DNA of 64,000 bases, taken from assembly GCF_963576545.1 (NCBI RefSeq), contig NC_083646.1:26056527-26120526 (forward strand), in the 5' to 3' direction. Below are positions 24,655-37,269 of this stretch, piece after piece. The DNA is from Limanda limanda. Its lineage: Eukaryota; Chordata; Actinopteri; Pleuronectiformes; Pleuronectidae. Within the stretch, counting starts at the first letter, position 1; each line of letters starts with the position of its first letter. The notes beneath the pieces were generated by a model that saw nothing but the letters and a program-made list of their open reading frames with translations, made no database searches and had not been told where the DNA came from. A program made the position numbers and the translations under genes.

Positions 24655-27600
24655 CTGAGGGCAACACAAAAACAATTGTAGGAGACAGATGAAAAAGCAT
24701 GTTTTTATATCTCTCCTAGTTGCACATGTATTTCTCCTGCTGCATTGATTGGATTTCCCATGTCCTCAAATATAATTATAACAGATTATTGTTGTTCTGC
24801 TATTGCAAATGTGGCTTACTGTGTTCAAATTGATTTCCCTGTATAATAACACCACCCAGTGGTCGTCTAGGTTCATGGTTGATTATTAATTTCCTGTGTT
24901 TGTCAGATGCTACTAACCAGATGAGAAGAGGTAAACTCCGGTGATACCCAAGGTTAGTAGTAACCAGTTTCAATGCTGTCGTTCATTTTCCTGCCAGTTA
25001 AAGCAACGTCTGTATATTCATCTGGTAACATGTATACATTTAAATAACCAGCAGATTATTTTGTATCCCTATGAAAGTCAGAACAATCTAGTTGTTCAAT
25101 CTGATCAGACTATACTTTATTATTATACGAAGAAGAAGAAGAAGAATTAATGATTTAGGGTACTGATATTAATCAGTGTGTCTAATTTTGGTGCAAAATA
25201 AAATCCAGACATTGTGAATTTAAATGTTGTTTCATAAGAGGACTTTTGGGCTTTGTGGAGGTATATACACTGAGTGCCCATAAAAGTTGTTTGTTATTTA
25301 GCTGGATTACGGAAAAGCTATTCATCAGGGGACTAATATGAATTTAGTGTGAATCTAAATAAAAATATTTTTCAAAAATTAAATGTATAAAATAATTGAA
25401 ATTGCTGATTTTCCACGTAACACTTCAGGGAGCTTAATGAAAAATATGGCCATGTTAAGGGGACAGATTTCTGCAATCTGGTTTAGCTGGATTGAATTTA
25501 AGTGGACTATTGGGCTTTGGCTGAGGTATGCCCTGCGAGTACTGTTCAAAATCCACACTTGATTCTCACTTTGACTCGAGCAGGGCGGCCATGTTGAGCA
25601 CAATGAACTGGAGACAGGAGAGTTTGAGCTGCTCTGCGTTGTACACGGCGGCAAACTCCAGCAGCTCTGCAGCGTTCTTCAGAGTCACTGAGGAGAGGAA
25701 AGTACGCAGCTTAATTAACAACTCAGGGCAATTTAACCAAAATAATGTAATTGTGTCAACAATGTATTTTCCAAAGTTGTAATTTGTGAAGTCAAACTGG
25801 ATTTATATCATGTGATGAAAACTATCTTAGTCACAAACAAAATAAAAAAAACAAAACAGTATATGGAAAGATTTGCTGCGTTACAGCTCAATCCATTCAT
25901 CATTTTGAGCCAAGATAGTTTATATTCATATGAACAACAAACCTATTTGTTACACTATCAGCAAAATATTTTTTTTACCCTCCCTTATTTCTACCTCTTT
26001 ATTCATTCACATCGAGTACAAATCGGCTTTGTAATGATCGCATTCAGCCTGTGCTTATAACCTTCAAAACAATCACAACTATTGTTTCTACCAGTGCAGC
26101 ATTTTGTCCAAATGAATAGAGCTAGTGAGAGATAAGATTACAGGAAAAGACGGTGGGTGAACGGGCAGGGGTCGAAATAGAACATACATTTCTCAGTGAT
26201 GACGACCTCGCACATTTCCTTCAGTCGTGTGATGAGCAGCTGGTCGGCCACAACCAGTACGCTGCAGACAAACTCTACATTCAGACACTCTGTCGGGCAA
26301 AGCAAGAAAACAACAAGCACTGGTTTACTTTCCCCTTTTACGATTCTTGTATATTTAGTAAGAAATTGACATTTTAACCAGTGCACGATCATAAAAACTT
26401 TCAGTCCACAAAACTTGAGGATCTACCTTTGATGGTGGGAGACTCATCTGTATAAATATACTCGAGAATGACCTGCAGGGTCTCTGAGCTGATCGGCATC
26501 TCCAGTGCATTACAGGATGTGGCCTGAGGGGGTGCAAGACTTCTGTTATTAACAGCCCTGAAAATAACTATATTGACAAAAGTATTGGGAAACAACTTTT
26601 AAATCATCCAATTCAGGTGTTTTATATAATCCCATTGGCATTGGTTGGACTAGGCCCCTTAGTTCAAGTGAAAGGAAATCTTAATGCTTCAGTTTACCAG
26701 GACATTTTGGGCAATCCTATGCTTCAAACTTTGTAGAAACAGTTTGGGGAAGGCAAGAGCCGGATCTCAACTCCAAAAAAACACCTTTGGGATGAATTAG
26801 AATGGAGATTGCGACCCAGGCCTTCTCTTCCAACATCAGTGTCTGACCTCACAAATGCTCTCCTGGATGAATGGGCAAAAATGTTCACTAACACAGTACA
26901 ACATCTTGTAGAAAGCCTTCCCAGAAGAGTGCAAGCTGTTATAGCGGCAACTCCATATTAATGCCAATGGATTTAGAATGGGATGTCATAAAAGCTCCTG
27001 AAGGTGTAATGTGTTGGGTGTTCCAATACCTTTGTACATACAGTGCAGTTCTACATGGAAATTACACAGGTTTGTACCAGTTAGTCATAAGTGAAAAACA
27101 TTCCATACCTCAATCCAGGGGTTTCCAAGCATACTGTTGAAATATTCTGTTGAAAAATACAGAACATCATTACTCGTTCATTTTCTTAAACTTAAAACAT
27201 CCAGCATCTAATTTGTGATGGCAACAAAACACAAGCAGCTAATAATTCCACAAACTGAAAATGTCCTGCGAACTAACAGGCGTACAGAATCAGATAAAAT
27301 AAAAGTATTAAAATAATGATGCAAAAGGCAACAGGTTTTGTTTAACAAGCAAGAGTTCAGCACAACACTTTTTGTAATTGTCTGCACATATGCTAATTTG
27401 TTTCATTAGATTATGCAAAATAATAATCTGCAGTTATATTTCATTTGAATGTGAATGATTATATAAATCTATGGATGCATTTCGTCATTTATCATCTTAC
27501 CCAGTCTTGCACAGAGGATACTTTTGTGACAAGGAAATTCTTTGCCGTCTTCAGATTTAAGAGTAACATCACAGAGGTAGGAGCTGCGCAGAACCAAAAT

Positions 27601-30600
27601 GATAGAAATGTATCAGATAATCTACATTATTTATCAATTGCTTTTATTATAATTAAGTGCTGGTGTACACACCATTTCCTCTGGTAGAATTTGGATTTGT
27701 TGCAAGTTTTCTTGTGATTGACAACAATTTTTCCATTTTCATATTTGACTCCATCCAGTCTGTCAAGAAAACACGATTAATGAGAAATTACATAAAATCT
27801 GATTTGGCCTCATAGTCAAAGCACACGTGGGTCACTCACCGTGCAGACAGGCTGCCCAGGCCGAGCTTCTTTGCAACGCCCTGCAAGGTTTTAACAGGGT
27901 TGGCCCCTCCTTCATTGGCTCTCGCCTTGTCACCTCTGCCTCCTTTCGCCTTCTTGCCAGACTTGGAGCCCTTGCTCTTGGCCTTGTTGCCATCTTCTTT
28001 GGTAGCAGGGGGAAGGGAGCGGTACACCTCCAGGGCTGAACCGCCTCTCAGGCCCAGGTCCTGCAGGCTGCTGATAAGCCTCTCCTGCTCTGAATCCTGG
28101 CCAAGGCAATAGAGACAGTGGGGCACACTGTTCAGACATAACACCTCTCTTTCACCGCTAAAGCAATATTTTTTTATAGTGACACCAAATATATCAGACT
28201 TCTGTTGCTGAGGCTGTGTTACATAAATATTAAACATTAACACCTCACAATCCCCTCCCGCTAACCTGATTTTGCCCAATCAGGGCAGCTGAGACCCTTG
28301 GCCGGGCTCCTTGCACCAGCAGCTCACAGGAGTCTGTGTAGATGAAGTGGAGGGCGTATTCGAGCATGTCTGGTGGGATTTTTTCCAAAATGAGTAAGTC
28401 GCAGCCCACAGCATCTTCGCTCTTCCTCACTTCCTGATCGAGATCATCACCAACTTCACTGTGCTCGGATATGAACAGCTTCCGGAAGAACTCGGACCTC
28501 ATTGACAAGATGTACTTGTGAGCAGGGAAGGTGCGATTGCCGGCCTGAAGAGTCACGTCGTGGATGCTGTCCATTTCATCTGCCTCATCCAGAAGGCTCC
28601 GGAAGTGTTGGGAGAGGGAGGATGGAGAAATGCTGGGAATCTCATACAGGCTAGATCAAAGACAAAGTGGATGTTGAACGATTATCAAAATGATCAAAGA
28701 GGACTTCTACATCAATATCAGATAGAAAACCCATATAATCTGTGAGTGCTGAGTAATAACTGGACAAAAACAATCTGTCTTTCAGAGATCAGGTGCACAA
28801 TGAAAAATTTAGTTCAACTGCTCCGAAAGCACCTTTTTAGGCTTTAAGTCTATTTTATACAGACTAAATAAACAAAATAAATAATTGTGAACAACTTTTT
28901 CTATGCTTTAGGAATGATCTCCCACCTTGTTTTGGGGTCTGCCTGAAGCACTCCAAAATTTCGACCTTTTGAGTCCATGGTGATGGTGACAGCTCTGTGG
29001 ACATATGGGAGTTTCTCCAAGCGGATTCGCTCATACAGTGTCCCAGCATCTGAATGGCCACAAACCTCCACACTGACTTCTGGATGAACACAAGTACATC
29101 AGATAAGGCAATATTATAAATCAATTCTGAAAACCTGCATTTTAAAACTGCTTTAACGATGCCTTTTTATTTTGTTTGCCATCACTATTTCCATCTCTTT
29201 TGAATTATGCTGCCAAGTATATTATGAGATTAATAAAAGGCATCATTAAAATCATTTTCAAATCATCAACTAACTTTTGCAAAGTAATAGAAAACTTTAT
29301 GATAACTTAACCCTATTGAAATTCCTCACCTTTCTTCTCACCATACTTCTTATATTCTCCAGCCCACACGCCACTGAAACCCTCCCCGTCCTGAGTCACA
29401 AACATCATGCTGTTCTTGCTGAGCGCTATGTCCGACATGAAAACCTGACGTCCGTACGCCCACCGGCACTGTCTCACCGAGCTGCCGGAAGAACGCCAGC
29501 AGAACACCTGACAGAGAGGGGAACAACACAGAAAGGAGGATATTTAAGTCTTAGTCACCGACTCCATATAGGTCCAACTCTGCTTTGTGTAACTGTGTGA
29601 ACCATAGGTTAGATAACAGTACAGAAAGTTAAGACACTTTCTATATCGAAGAGGTATTCTCTAACTGTGTCAACGTTTTATAACTGAAGTAAAACTCAAA
29701 TTACCTACAGTTTTATTGTTTCACAGTTGCGTTAACAATTATAAGAAAAAGCATTCTCTCTTCTACCTGATGAACAAACTTACCCTCCCAGCTTCATCTA
29801 ATGCCAAGATGACCACCTTTTCCCCTCCTCCCTCATTCAGCAGCTGTGGATCGACACGGTGGTCCAGACTGCCGCCACTGACAAGAACCTTCTTAATGTT
29901 GAGTTGCCTGAACAGGACAAAGCACAAATAATAATTAGAAAGAAATAATGTCAGGGTCATGTCAAACTTACTATTATAATAAATCACATAATCACATCTG
30001 TCATTTAATTATCACTTTTGATAACTCGACTGTTCAGTTATTGGTAATTAGCAGGCAGACATGCATTAAGCTCGTCTTCCCTTTCAAGCCAACGAATGCT
30101 CAGAGAACTGCACTATGCAAAGCAGAGAAAACTATAACCCAACCGTTTCCAGTTAAGTGACTGGTTTACAATCGGCTGTCATTCAAATGAGACCTGATTC
30201 GAATAATGGATGTGATGCAGAGTGGTCAGTGCCTCTGCTGGATCTCTGTGTGACATCACAAGATGCAGTCTTTTGTTTATTATGAATGCAGACAGTACTG
30301 CAAAAGGAGATGTGGCCTCAATTACTGTGATGGGAAGCAGGATTTTGGAAAAAAATTATAATAATGGAAAATAATGTAGTATGTGTTTTTTTAATGTGTG
30401 TGGTAATATGAGTCAATTTGCTCAATCAATTGCTGTAAGACATTTGCGATAGGTTGATCTTTTGATTTCCCCCTTACAAAAAGAAACAGCCTAACATTTG
30501 TGACTTTTCTCTCCTAATATCAAGTATTTTTCCTAATAATATTTCCACTTTTTTCTTGAAATCTGCGATTCTTTTCTATTTCAACATGTCCTTTATACTC

Positions 30601-33600
30601 TTATCATATAAAACAGAGTAGGAGTGACTGTAAATTATTTTAATGAGATGGAAGAAGAGGGGTTCTTTCCCCTTTTTGCAGTACAAGGAGCGATGGTTAA
30701 AGTCCAAGTGTTTTATTTTGTTTTGTTTTATTTATTCACCTTGATGCAATTTTCTTGCACTGGTAGTCGGCCAACAGGTAGACATCCCCCTTCTCAGTAA
30801 CGACTACTGTTGCTCCCTGACTCGCTGCTGCCATGGCTATGGTAACATCTTTATGGTGCAAGGCTGATACCTGCCGGGGGGCTGTCACACACTTCTCTCC
30901 ATTAGGATCCAGGAGGTAACCTAGAGATAAAATCGCTCTACATGAACATACCAAGTACTTCACACTCACACACAGTGTGTTAAAGAAAAGTGCTAATCTC
31001 AGGTCTGAATGGACCCAAATAGACCCTGAGAGTAAAGGATTCAGGCAATATTCTGCAGTGGTCTGGAACACATGTGGCTTCTTTTGAGTGAACACATAAC
31101 TACTCTAACCGCCTACTAAGCTGACTTCCTCTGACCATTTACAGTTTAGATAGATTTCTACACTTCTCGGTGTCCATACATCGATTTGTTTGTTGCCACC
31201 AATACAATATCAAACACGTTATTTGTGTAGCCTATATTCACACAGCAAAATGTGTTTGATAGGGGTTAACAAGGTGTTACAACCTCTGCCTTTAACCCTC
31301 AGTATTGACTGTTAACACACTTAAATTCATGACTGCGCTGACACAAAGACATACACAAGCACTGCAATCAGACCCATCTGTAAACTCACTAATATAGAGC
31401 AGGGAAGTGAGATCCAATCACAAGTTGTCACAGGTGACACAATCAGGATGCATTTTAATGCCAGGTGTGAACTGGCAAACTGAGCGCTGTCCACTTGAGA
31501 TCAATTTCTCAGGACGGATGTTAATAGCATGTCTGAACAGGCCTTAAGTGTCTTAAAAGCAGTACAATCATCTCTCCTAACACGGGCTTTGCTGACATTT
31601 CAGCGTTGACACTTACCCAACTGGCCTCCATTTAGTCCCATTGTATAGACAGCCTCCCTGGTCCACAGCACTGTATGGAATCTCCCTGCTGCAACTCCAA
31701 TCACTGTCCTCCCTCTAAGCGTCTTGGAGAACACCTACACAAGAGATTAAAGGGACATTAATAATATAAAATATACACTGACGGATTGTACTTTCCGAAG
31801 TACACTAGTAGATGTTAAAGAGATATTAATTTATTAAACAGATAGTTCAATTAATATCTCTTAACAGTATTATGTATAATAATGTGTATAATGTACTTTT
31901 TGGCACAAATACATCCAAATCAAATTAAGAATACAAACACTGCTTGATACATTCACAGTCATGCTACCTCCTACCTGTTTAGGGACGTGCGCTGAGGTGG
32001 GAGGTGGAGCTAGGCCAAGCTGGTGAAAGGTGTTGAGGCCAAAAGTGTAAACGTATCCCTCCTCTGTAAGAACCACCGTGTGGTCTTTCGCTGCTGCCAC
32101 CTGGGAGCAGTGGTGGGACATCAGACCCTCCACCATCCGAGGAACCTGAGGCGGGCAAAGAGAAGATGGTTATAAATATTTTTTTTAGACCTTGCATGCA
32201 CAGTATCAAGATTATTCCCTAATTGCACATAGTCACAGTGACAGCATTGACACAGCCCTGTTGATTTATGCTCACTTATGCAACCAGGTTATTGTAAGTT
32301 TTTTATTTTTCCGCCTAAAAGATTTTAGCTTGTTTTTCAATTGAATTGTCCACGTTATAGGTCACATTAAAGGTGGAAAAAGTTTGGACAGGATTTATCT
32401 TTGTCTCATTTGTTAACATCACACACAAAGTCTAGGGGTGTGTAGACTTTTTATATCCACTGTATATGGGCGCCGACTTTGTCTGTGACCTATATTAAAG
32501 GAGATATGATGTAAACGCATTAAATTTTGCTTCCACTCGTTTCTCATATGAATGCCAAATTGCATTAAGATCTGTGATGGTGCAGCCCATTAGTGTGATG
32601 ATTACAGGGAATGACCCACCTATTTATCAAAGAGTAAAAACTTAAGAGAAATTTAATACATAGTCCTATCTTTAGAAACACCACTTCTTCATCTGACAAA
32701 ATACGTTTCCAGTGTCAGTGTCATAAAATATTTCCAATCTGAAATGTGTGCTTATGTAGCTGTCGTCAGGGAGGAGCCAGCGTCTTTATCAGTTCACAAC
32801 ATGAGTGCCTGAAAATGTATCATTCATATTTACTTATAGTTATTTTAAGACATGATAAGAGATAAATACAGCCGAACCATAATTCCATTTTAGTCCAATA
32901 GACTGACATGAAAAACATTCTGGAAACAGAGCGTCTGTTTATACATAGTTTAGAAAGAGGCAGAAGTATCAATTAATGAAAAAGCAGGTATATCGTGTAT
33001 GAATCAGTCCCTTTATCTGATAATAGACAGAATAATTACATAATTACATAATTTCATCTAATTATCCAAAAATTGACACCAAAACCTCCAATCCTGTTTT
33101 ACATCACTTTCATTTCTAGTTTATTTGGCAATTTATGCCCCTCTGGAGGATCTCCTGCTGTATACTCTAATGTTCTAGATTCCAGAGACTCGAAGTTCAG
33201 TGCATGTCTGTGAGCAACTTTACTGTAATACAAGGTTGTACCAAAATAATGCCCAATGACAAGTCTCACCAGATAAGTCTGTTCATCTCCATGGCCAAGT
33301 CGTCCTCCTTGTCCATGGCCACAGGTGAACACCTGGCCTTTCTGAGACAGGAACACAGAGTGGAATTTACACAGAACCACCTGAAAAGGGAGGAGAGGAG
33401 ATTAAACATGAACACCATTTTTTTGTTGTGACAATGCATTTTAAATAATATAAGTCGTATTTTTGGGGAAGAAACCATCCAAGGTATTGGTTTGTGCAGA
33501 TTAGGCTCTTGTCATCATAATTTTGACCTCATAGCAGAGGCTGTGATGCATCTCTTTCCATGACCTTCAGCCAAACCCTCTTGTAGTGATAGTAAAACAC

Positions 33601-36044
33601 TATGCCAATAAAGGACTGGGCACAAGTGGAAAAGCAAACATCATTACTTATACATTGGTCCCCTCAAGTCTTCAATAGAGCACAGGGATGTTTCCCAAAG
33701 TATCACATTGATGTGGACATTCACACACATGCACACACATCAGTGTAGCTTCATTTAATTAAAAACATGTCATTGTGGAATGAATATTTAACCTCTTGCA
33801 CCTGCTGGATTAGACTGGGAGGACAAAGACTATACACTGTACCACTGGGTCATTGTGTGGTCATGAAATCTGATCCACCTGTCCCCCACTAGGCTTTATG
33901 AAATTACTCTGCATGACAACTTTTGCAAGTCAGAAAACACCTGAAACACGGAGTCTGTTCTGTAAACAGCGATAATAAAACATCACAAAGACTCAGATTA
34001 ATTATTTCTTACCAAATAGCAAACCTGCTTGAATGCCAACAGTCAAGATGGATTAAAATGACAATTTATCTAACACAATCACACTGCATTACTTAATCAA
34101 CTATAACCAGCACCTGATGTGTACCCACACAGCTGTGTGGCTGCACTGATGCCAGCAGCTATATTAATCACACTAAGAGCATCTAAATGACAAACCCATG
34201 AAATTGTAGCCTCGCTGGCGTAGTCTGACCACGCTTACACTGGCTCAAGCGTGTCACAAATTGACTTTACAGGAGAAGGCAAAACTGATTGCTCCCTACC
34301 TGAAACACCAATTATGACCTCTATTTGACTCAGTCAATATTACTGCTAGTTTCTTTTTGTGTGCCTATACCCCCAGCTACCAAATTTATAGTTATTAAAG
34401 AACGATGTCTGTGGTTTGCTAAAGCATGCCTAAATATATTATTTGCCTTGGTTCTACCACCACCAACAATTAAAAACTCAAGTATATCAAATATTATTAT
34501 AGCCATAGAACCACCGAGTTAAGTACGATCCAAGCTTCGAAAAAACATTTTTTCAAATGCAGATGTACCCAGAGGAGAACATTGTGTAATTCATGACTAT
34601 CGGGAGGGACTGTTTTGCTGGTTTTCCCATGTGGTGTGCTTCATCTGGAGTACCCATGAGCATTCGCTAGTTATTTTCTTTTTTTTATGATTAAACACAT
34701 GCTGGCACAGAGATGAAGCATGAGGCTATTACTGGCATGACGCATGCAAGTGGGGTCATCAGGTTGGGGGAAGCCTTTTGCTCTAGAAAAGCACTTTCTA
34801 ATTTCCCTAGTGAGCTATGACAACGCCACTGTTACGAAGCCTACCTGCTTTATGCAAACTGCAGTCCTTGCAAAAACATCCACAAGCTCCGGGTGCTGCC
34901 GGCTCTCCTGATTACCATGGCCAAGACTGAAATTAGTGTTGTTTCCCCATGTGTATACTTCAGTTGGGTCTGTAGTTAAGGAGAAAACACAGTCACAACA
35001 CTGCTTCCACATGAAGATGTACGTAAACCACTGCCATTAAAAGGAGGAATATCCAATTATTACTTTCACCGAGGAGGTTATGTTTTCACCCATGTACATT
35101 TGTATTTTTGTTGCTTTGTTTGTAGGAAAAATAACACCCAAACTCCCAGACAGATTACCACGGGACTTGGCGAAAAGATGCTGTATTTGTCAGGGAAATG
35201 CCCTATAAATTTGTATCAAGAACTAGGGGTGGATCCAGGATTTATTTTACGCTTTTATAGAATCACAAGCCTTTTGACTCTTCACTAAAACAAACTCAAA
35301 AGAAGAATCAGTTTCATTATCAGGTGTAATATTCATTTATAACAACTTTTCTTACCAGTGTTTTTGAACACAACATGTGTTGGTCGGTCCTTCATCGTCA
35401 GGTCCAGGACAGAGAATCCCTCCTTGTCCTGGGTGGACAGAAGTCCACCATGCTGAAACACAACATCTGGGTCAAGTTTCTGAAAATGACTTTGACTGTA
35501 TAAAACACTGATCCAAACAAAAGTAATTATGCATGTTAAAAATAATGCATTGGAATTTTAAAAATAAAACATTGGAAGGAAAATTATCTCATGATATTGG
35601 ACAAATTTAACTTATGTAATAAATGGGAACTTTTCATGACCCTGTTAATAATGCTATTAAACTCCTTTACTGACTCTAGACAGGACATTTCTTGAAGGAT
35701 CTACCGTGAAAGAAAAATACCTTGACCAGCGATATGAGACAGTGGATATGTCCGTAGAAGGCGCTGCGATGCAGAGCGGTCCAGCCTGATTCCTTATCCT
35801 TCAGCATCAGGTCAGCACTCTTACTCTCCAGGAGCCACTCTAGCACGGCCTTCTTTCCCACTGAGGCCGCCATGTGCAGGGCTGTGCGGCCAAAGTCATC
35901 CCGCAGGGTGGCCACATTCTGGCAGTGTGAAGACAAGAATCCCCGCAGCGGCGCCTCGGAGCGACACGTCAGTGCCGCTACTACATCCTCTGCGTGCTGC
36001 AGTGAGCGGCATTTGGGGGTGCAGTTCTGCAGTGCAAGACTCAT
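16507..36044 (-). CDS. ibtk: Inhibitor of Bruton tyrosine kinase orthologue, 28 coding exons
   Basis: Twenty-eight exons join in consistent phase to 1342 residues, close to the roughly 1350 of human IBTK, with no frameshift or internal stop. Every junction I read was GT-AG. Domain order: ankyrin repeats (about 51-117), RCC1-like repeats (about 141-376), BTB1 (about 555-650), a Lys/Gly-rich linker, BTB2 (about 771-880), then a long low-complexity C-terminal region ending in a conserved block (ASIVEEE, AALIRSREKPLALIQ, AIQDLL). The family binds the PH domain of BTK and inhibits it, and serves as a substrate adaptor for CUL3 ubiquitin ligase. The start is the ATG at 36044 (A at -3), followed by the conserved CTPKCRSL; the frame is open a few codons upstream but has no ATG. 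The gene is divergent from tpbg and lies in tandem with tent5a. Confidence 0.95.
17690..18340. repeat. Degenerate interspersed repeat in an ibtk intron
   Basis: Contains TCCGGACCC, ATTCTCCAGAG and TGTCTGAAAACGAC, followed by a purine-rich GAAGAAG stretch. Similar words recur at 23145-23660, suggesting two copies of one family. The class was not identified. Confidence 0.35.
18360..19012. mobile_element. hAT-like non-autonomous remnant in an ibtk intron
   Basis: The right end reads GATTAATCTGATTAAA then CGTTTGACAGCACTA (about 18970-19006), a terminal pattern common to fish hAT-type elements whose ends carry ATTAATCG-type sequence and TGACAGC. I could not find the matching left terminus, so the left limit is uncertain and the element may be truncated. 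Confidence 0.35.
20700..21180. repeat. Interspersed repeat in an ibtk intron
   Basis: Begins with AAGTCAAAGTTGATCTATAT, continues with ACACATTTAAAA and ACTGAACAAAGCACTG, and later GTGGGTCTTAAG. This resembles a widespread teleost repeat (TTTATTTATATAGCACATTTAAAA then CCAAAGTGCT) in degraded form. Confidence 0.45.
21965..22175 (+). repeat. Degenerate copy of the tRNA-derived SINE-like family
   Basis: Has the box-B-like GGTTCAATCCC and the family tail AAAGTGCTTTGAGTGGTC, then AAGACGAGAAAAGTG and CAATTTACCA. It lies in an ibtk intron, antisense to ibtk. The middle is shortened relative to the copy at 10863-11129. Confidence 0.65.
23145..23660. repeat. Degenerate interspersed repeat, possible relative of 17690-18340
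   Basis: Carries CTCTGGATAATGTCC, a GAAGAAGAAGGAGAAG stretch and, near its end, ATTCTCCGGACATATTCTGG then TGTCTGAAAACAAC. These words are shared in order with the other intronic copy. Confidence 0.35.
25570..28096 (-). CDS. ibtk: ibtk coding exons 12-18: basic linker and second BTB domain
   Basis: Exons are 27840-28096, 27673-27759, 27501-27583, 27109-27146, 26427-26523, 26188-26289 and 25570-25687. The first encodes a Lys/Gly/Ala-rich linker (about residues 690-725). The second BTB starts with YLCDVTLKSEDGKEFPCHK and is split over five small exons, including one of only 38 nt encoding YFNSMLGNPWIE. It continues with ALEMPISSETLQVILEYIYT and VCSVLVVADQLLITRLKE. A BACK-like stretch (LLEFAAVYNAEQLK) follows. 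Confidence 0.92.
26568..27045 (+). mobile_element. Internally deleted Tc1/mariner-like element
   Basis: The ends are inverted: left CTATATTGACAAAAGTATTG (26568) and right CCAATACCTTTGTACATACAG (27023-27043). The left end sits at a TA, the usual Tc1/mariner target. At about 478 bp it is far shorter than a full element of roughly 1.2-1.6 kb and keeps only the 3' end of the transposase. It lies in the ibtk intron between the 38-nt exon and the next BTB2 exon, antisense to the gene. Confidence 0.8.
26758..26961 (+). pseudogene. Tc1-like transposase C-terminal fragment
   Basis: The frame ending at TAA 26959-26961 reads KHLWDELEWRLRPRPS, then TSVSDLTNALLDEWAK and VESLPRRVQAVIAATPY. This is the C-terminal end of a Tc1/mariner transposase just after the last catalytic acidic residue. 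The upstream catalytic core is missing, so it cannot be active. Confidence 0.8.
28266..29507 (-). CDS. ibtk: ibtk coding exons 9-11: spacer and first BTB domain
   Basis: Exons are 29330-29507, 28926-29079 and 28266-28650, covering residues 418-656. The first two encode the RCC1-to-BTB spacer (FVTQDGEGF, LYERIRLEKLP). The large 385-nt exon carries the whole first BTB/POZ core: MDSIHDVTLQ from about residue 554, PAHKYILSMRSEFFRKLF, and the closing LHFIYTDSCELL. BTB domains mediate dimerisation and CUL3 binding. Confidence 0.93.
29784..33380 (-). CDS. ibtk: ibtk coding exons 4-8: RCC1-like repeats
   Basis: Exons are 33270-33380, 31975-32145, 31617-31734, 30740-30920 and 29784-29907, covering residues 183-417. 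Repeat motifs include VFTCGHGQGGRLGHGDEQ, YVYTFGLNTFHQLGL and AVYTMGLNGGQLG, the usual G-x-N/G-x-x-G-Q-L-G pattern of RCC1 blades. There are three to four such repeats, fewer than the seven of a full RCC1 propeller, as known for this family. The glycine at the junction of 31617 and 30920 is split between exons. Confidence 0.93.
32290..32463 (+). mobile_element. Solo right end of a fish Tc1-like transposon
   Basis: Contains TTTTCAATTGAATTGTCCAC, GTTATAGGTCACATTAAAGG and ends in GGGGTGTGTAGACTTTTTAT then ATCCACTGTA, a recognisable terminal inverted repeat of fish Tc1-like elements. No left end or transposase was found nearby, so this is a fragment in an ibtk intron. Confidence 0.7.
34845..36044 (-). 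CDS. ibtk: ibtk coding exons 1-3: ankyrin repeats and first RCC1 repeat
   Basis: Exons are 35721-36044 (residues 1-108), 35356-35452 and 34845-34969 (to residue 182). Ankyrin signatures FGRTALHMAA (about 51-60) and SGWTALHRSAFYGH (about 86-99) are clear. The third exon opens the RCC1-like part with EVYTWGNNTNFSLGHG. Phases are 0, +1 and 0; lengths 324, 97 and 125 nt. Confidence 0.93.
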
Positions 36045-37269
36045 CCTGACCTTCACTGATTTTTCACAGTGACCTCTCCTCCTTTATGTTCTGCAAAAGT
36101 CTTTCTCACAGCCAACCACTAACAAATAAACTCAATGAAAAATTGCAAACTATAGCTGCTCTCCAAGAGGCTAAAGGTACATAGACAAAAAAAATGTATC
36201 AATAAGAGGTCGAGATGGCTTGGAGTGCTAGAATTGTGCTTGTGTTGAGTTTCCACCGCACCCTAGCGACCCCAGAGCGACTTGTTTCAGTCCACCATTT
36301 CGACCAAGAATTGAACACAAACTAAGGTGCTTGTAGCATACATTGGCATTAAGAATTCAATACATAGAAAAATTCTACTCAGTTTTATACAAAATCTTAC
36401 ATTTAAGTGTTTGCAAAAATAGATATTCCTCTACTGATTTACAAAAGGTAACGATTATTTTCATCAACCCCTCTGACCATCCTGTCCAGCAGTCCAACCA
36501 TCAAACTTGAGGGGAAAGGGCCCCTTTCCCCCCAAACTCTCACTTTCCTTTTCAAAACTCCATAATTGTAGCGTGCACCTGAGGAGGAAACATTTGAGAA
36601 TTAGCAACGAAAAACTAAATATATTCACATTTGTTCCCATGCAAAACTGCAAGAGCAGTTTGGCCTAATTTCAGTGTTAAGTAGCTCAGATCAGCTGAGT
36701 TGTCATGTTTGCCATACGTTTATTTGACAATTGTTTGCAAATCAATACAAATATTAGAATATTACTCCCCTAATAGTAAGAATATGGATAATATTTTTGT
36801 AAACAGCCATTTTTTTCTATTAAAACTGTGGATTTAACAGCAGGATTGTTTCACAGGCTGATTTATCCAAGAAGTATAAGCGTGTTAGTTGTCTGTGTTA
36901 GCTTCTTTTCTGTCCAAACCCTCATGGATATCTGGGTAAAACAATTAAGGTGTTCAGCCACTGTGACACAAAGTAAGCGTTAGTTCATTAAGGTCTGGAA
37001 GGTAATGCTATGTGGCTAGAATGCTAAACAACTGTACCAAAGCAGGACAACGTTACACGTAGAGCAATGAAAGATTGTGTTATGCATTTCCAAGCCTGTC
37101 CGCAGACTCTTCACCCAACGTGGGCAAATGTAAATATAGAAAGGTTCAGGTTTGAACATTCAGCAAAGTGTTGCTAGCCAGGGTTAGCTAATTCTCAACT
37201 AGCAGCTAGCTTAACTGACACATCATCGCATGCTAGCGTTAGCATTCTGAAAAGTGTCGTGTTTCCTAC

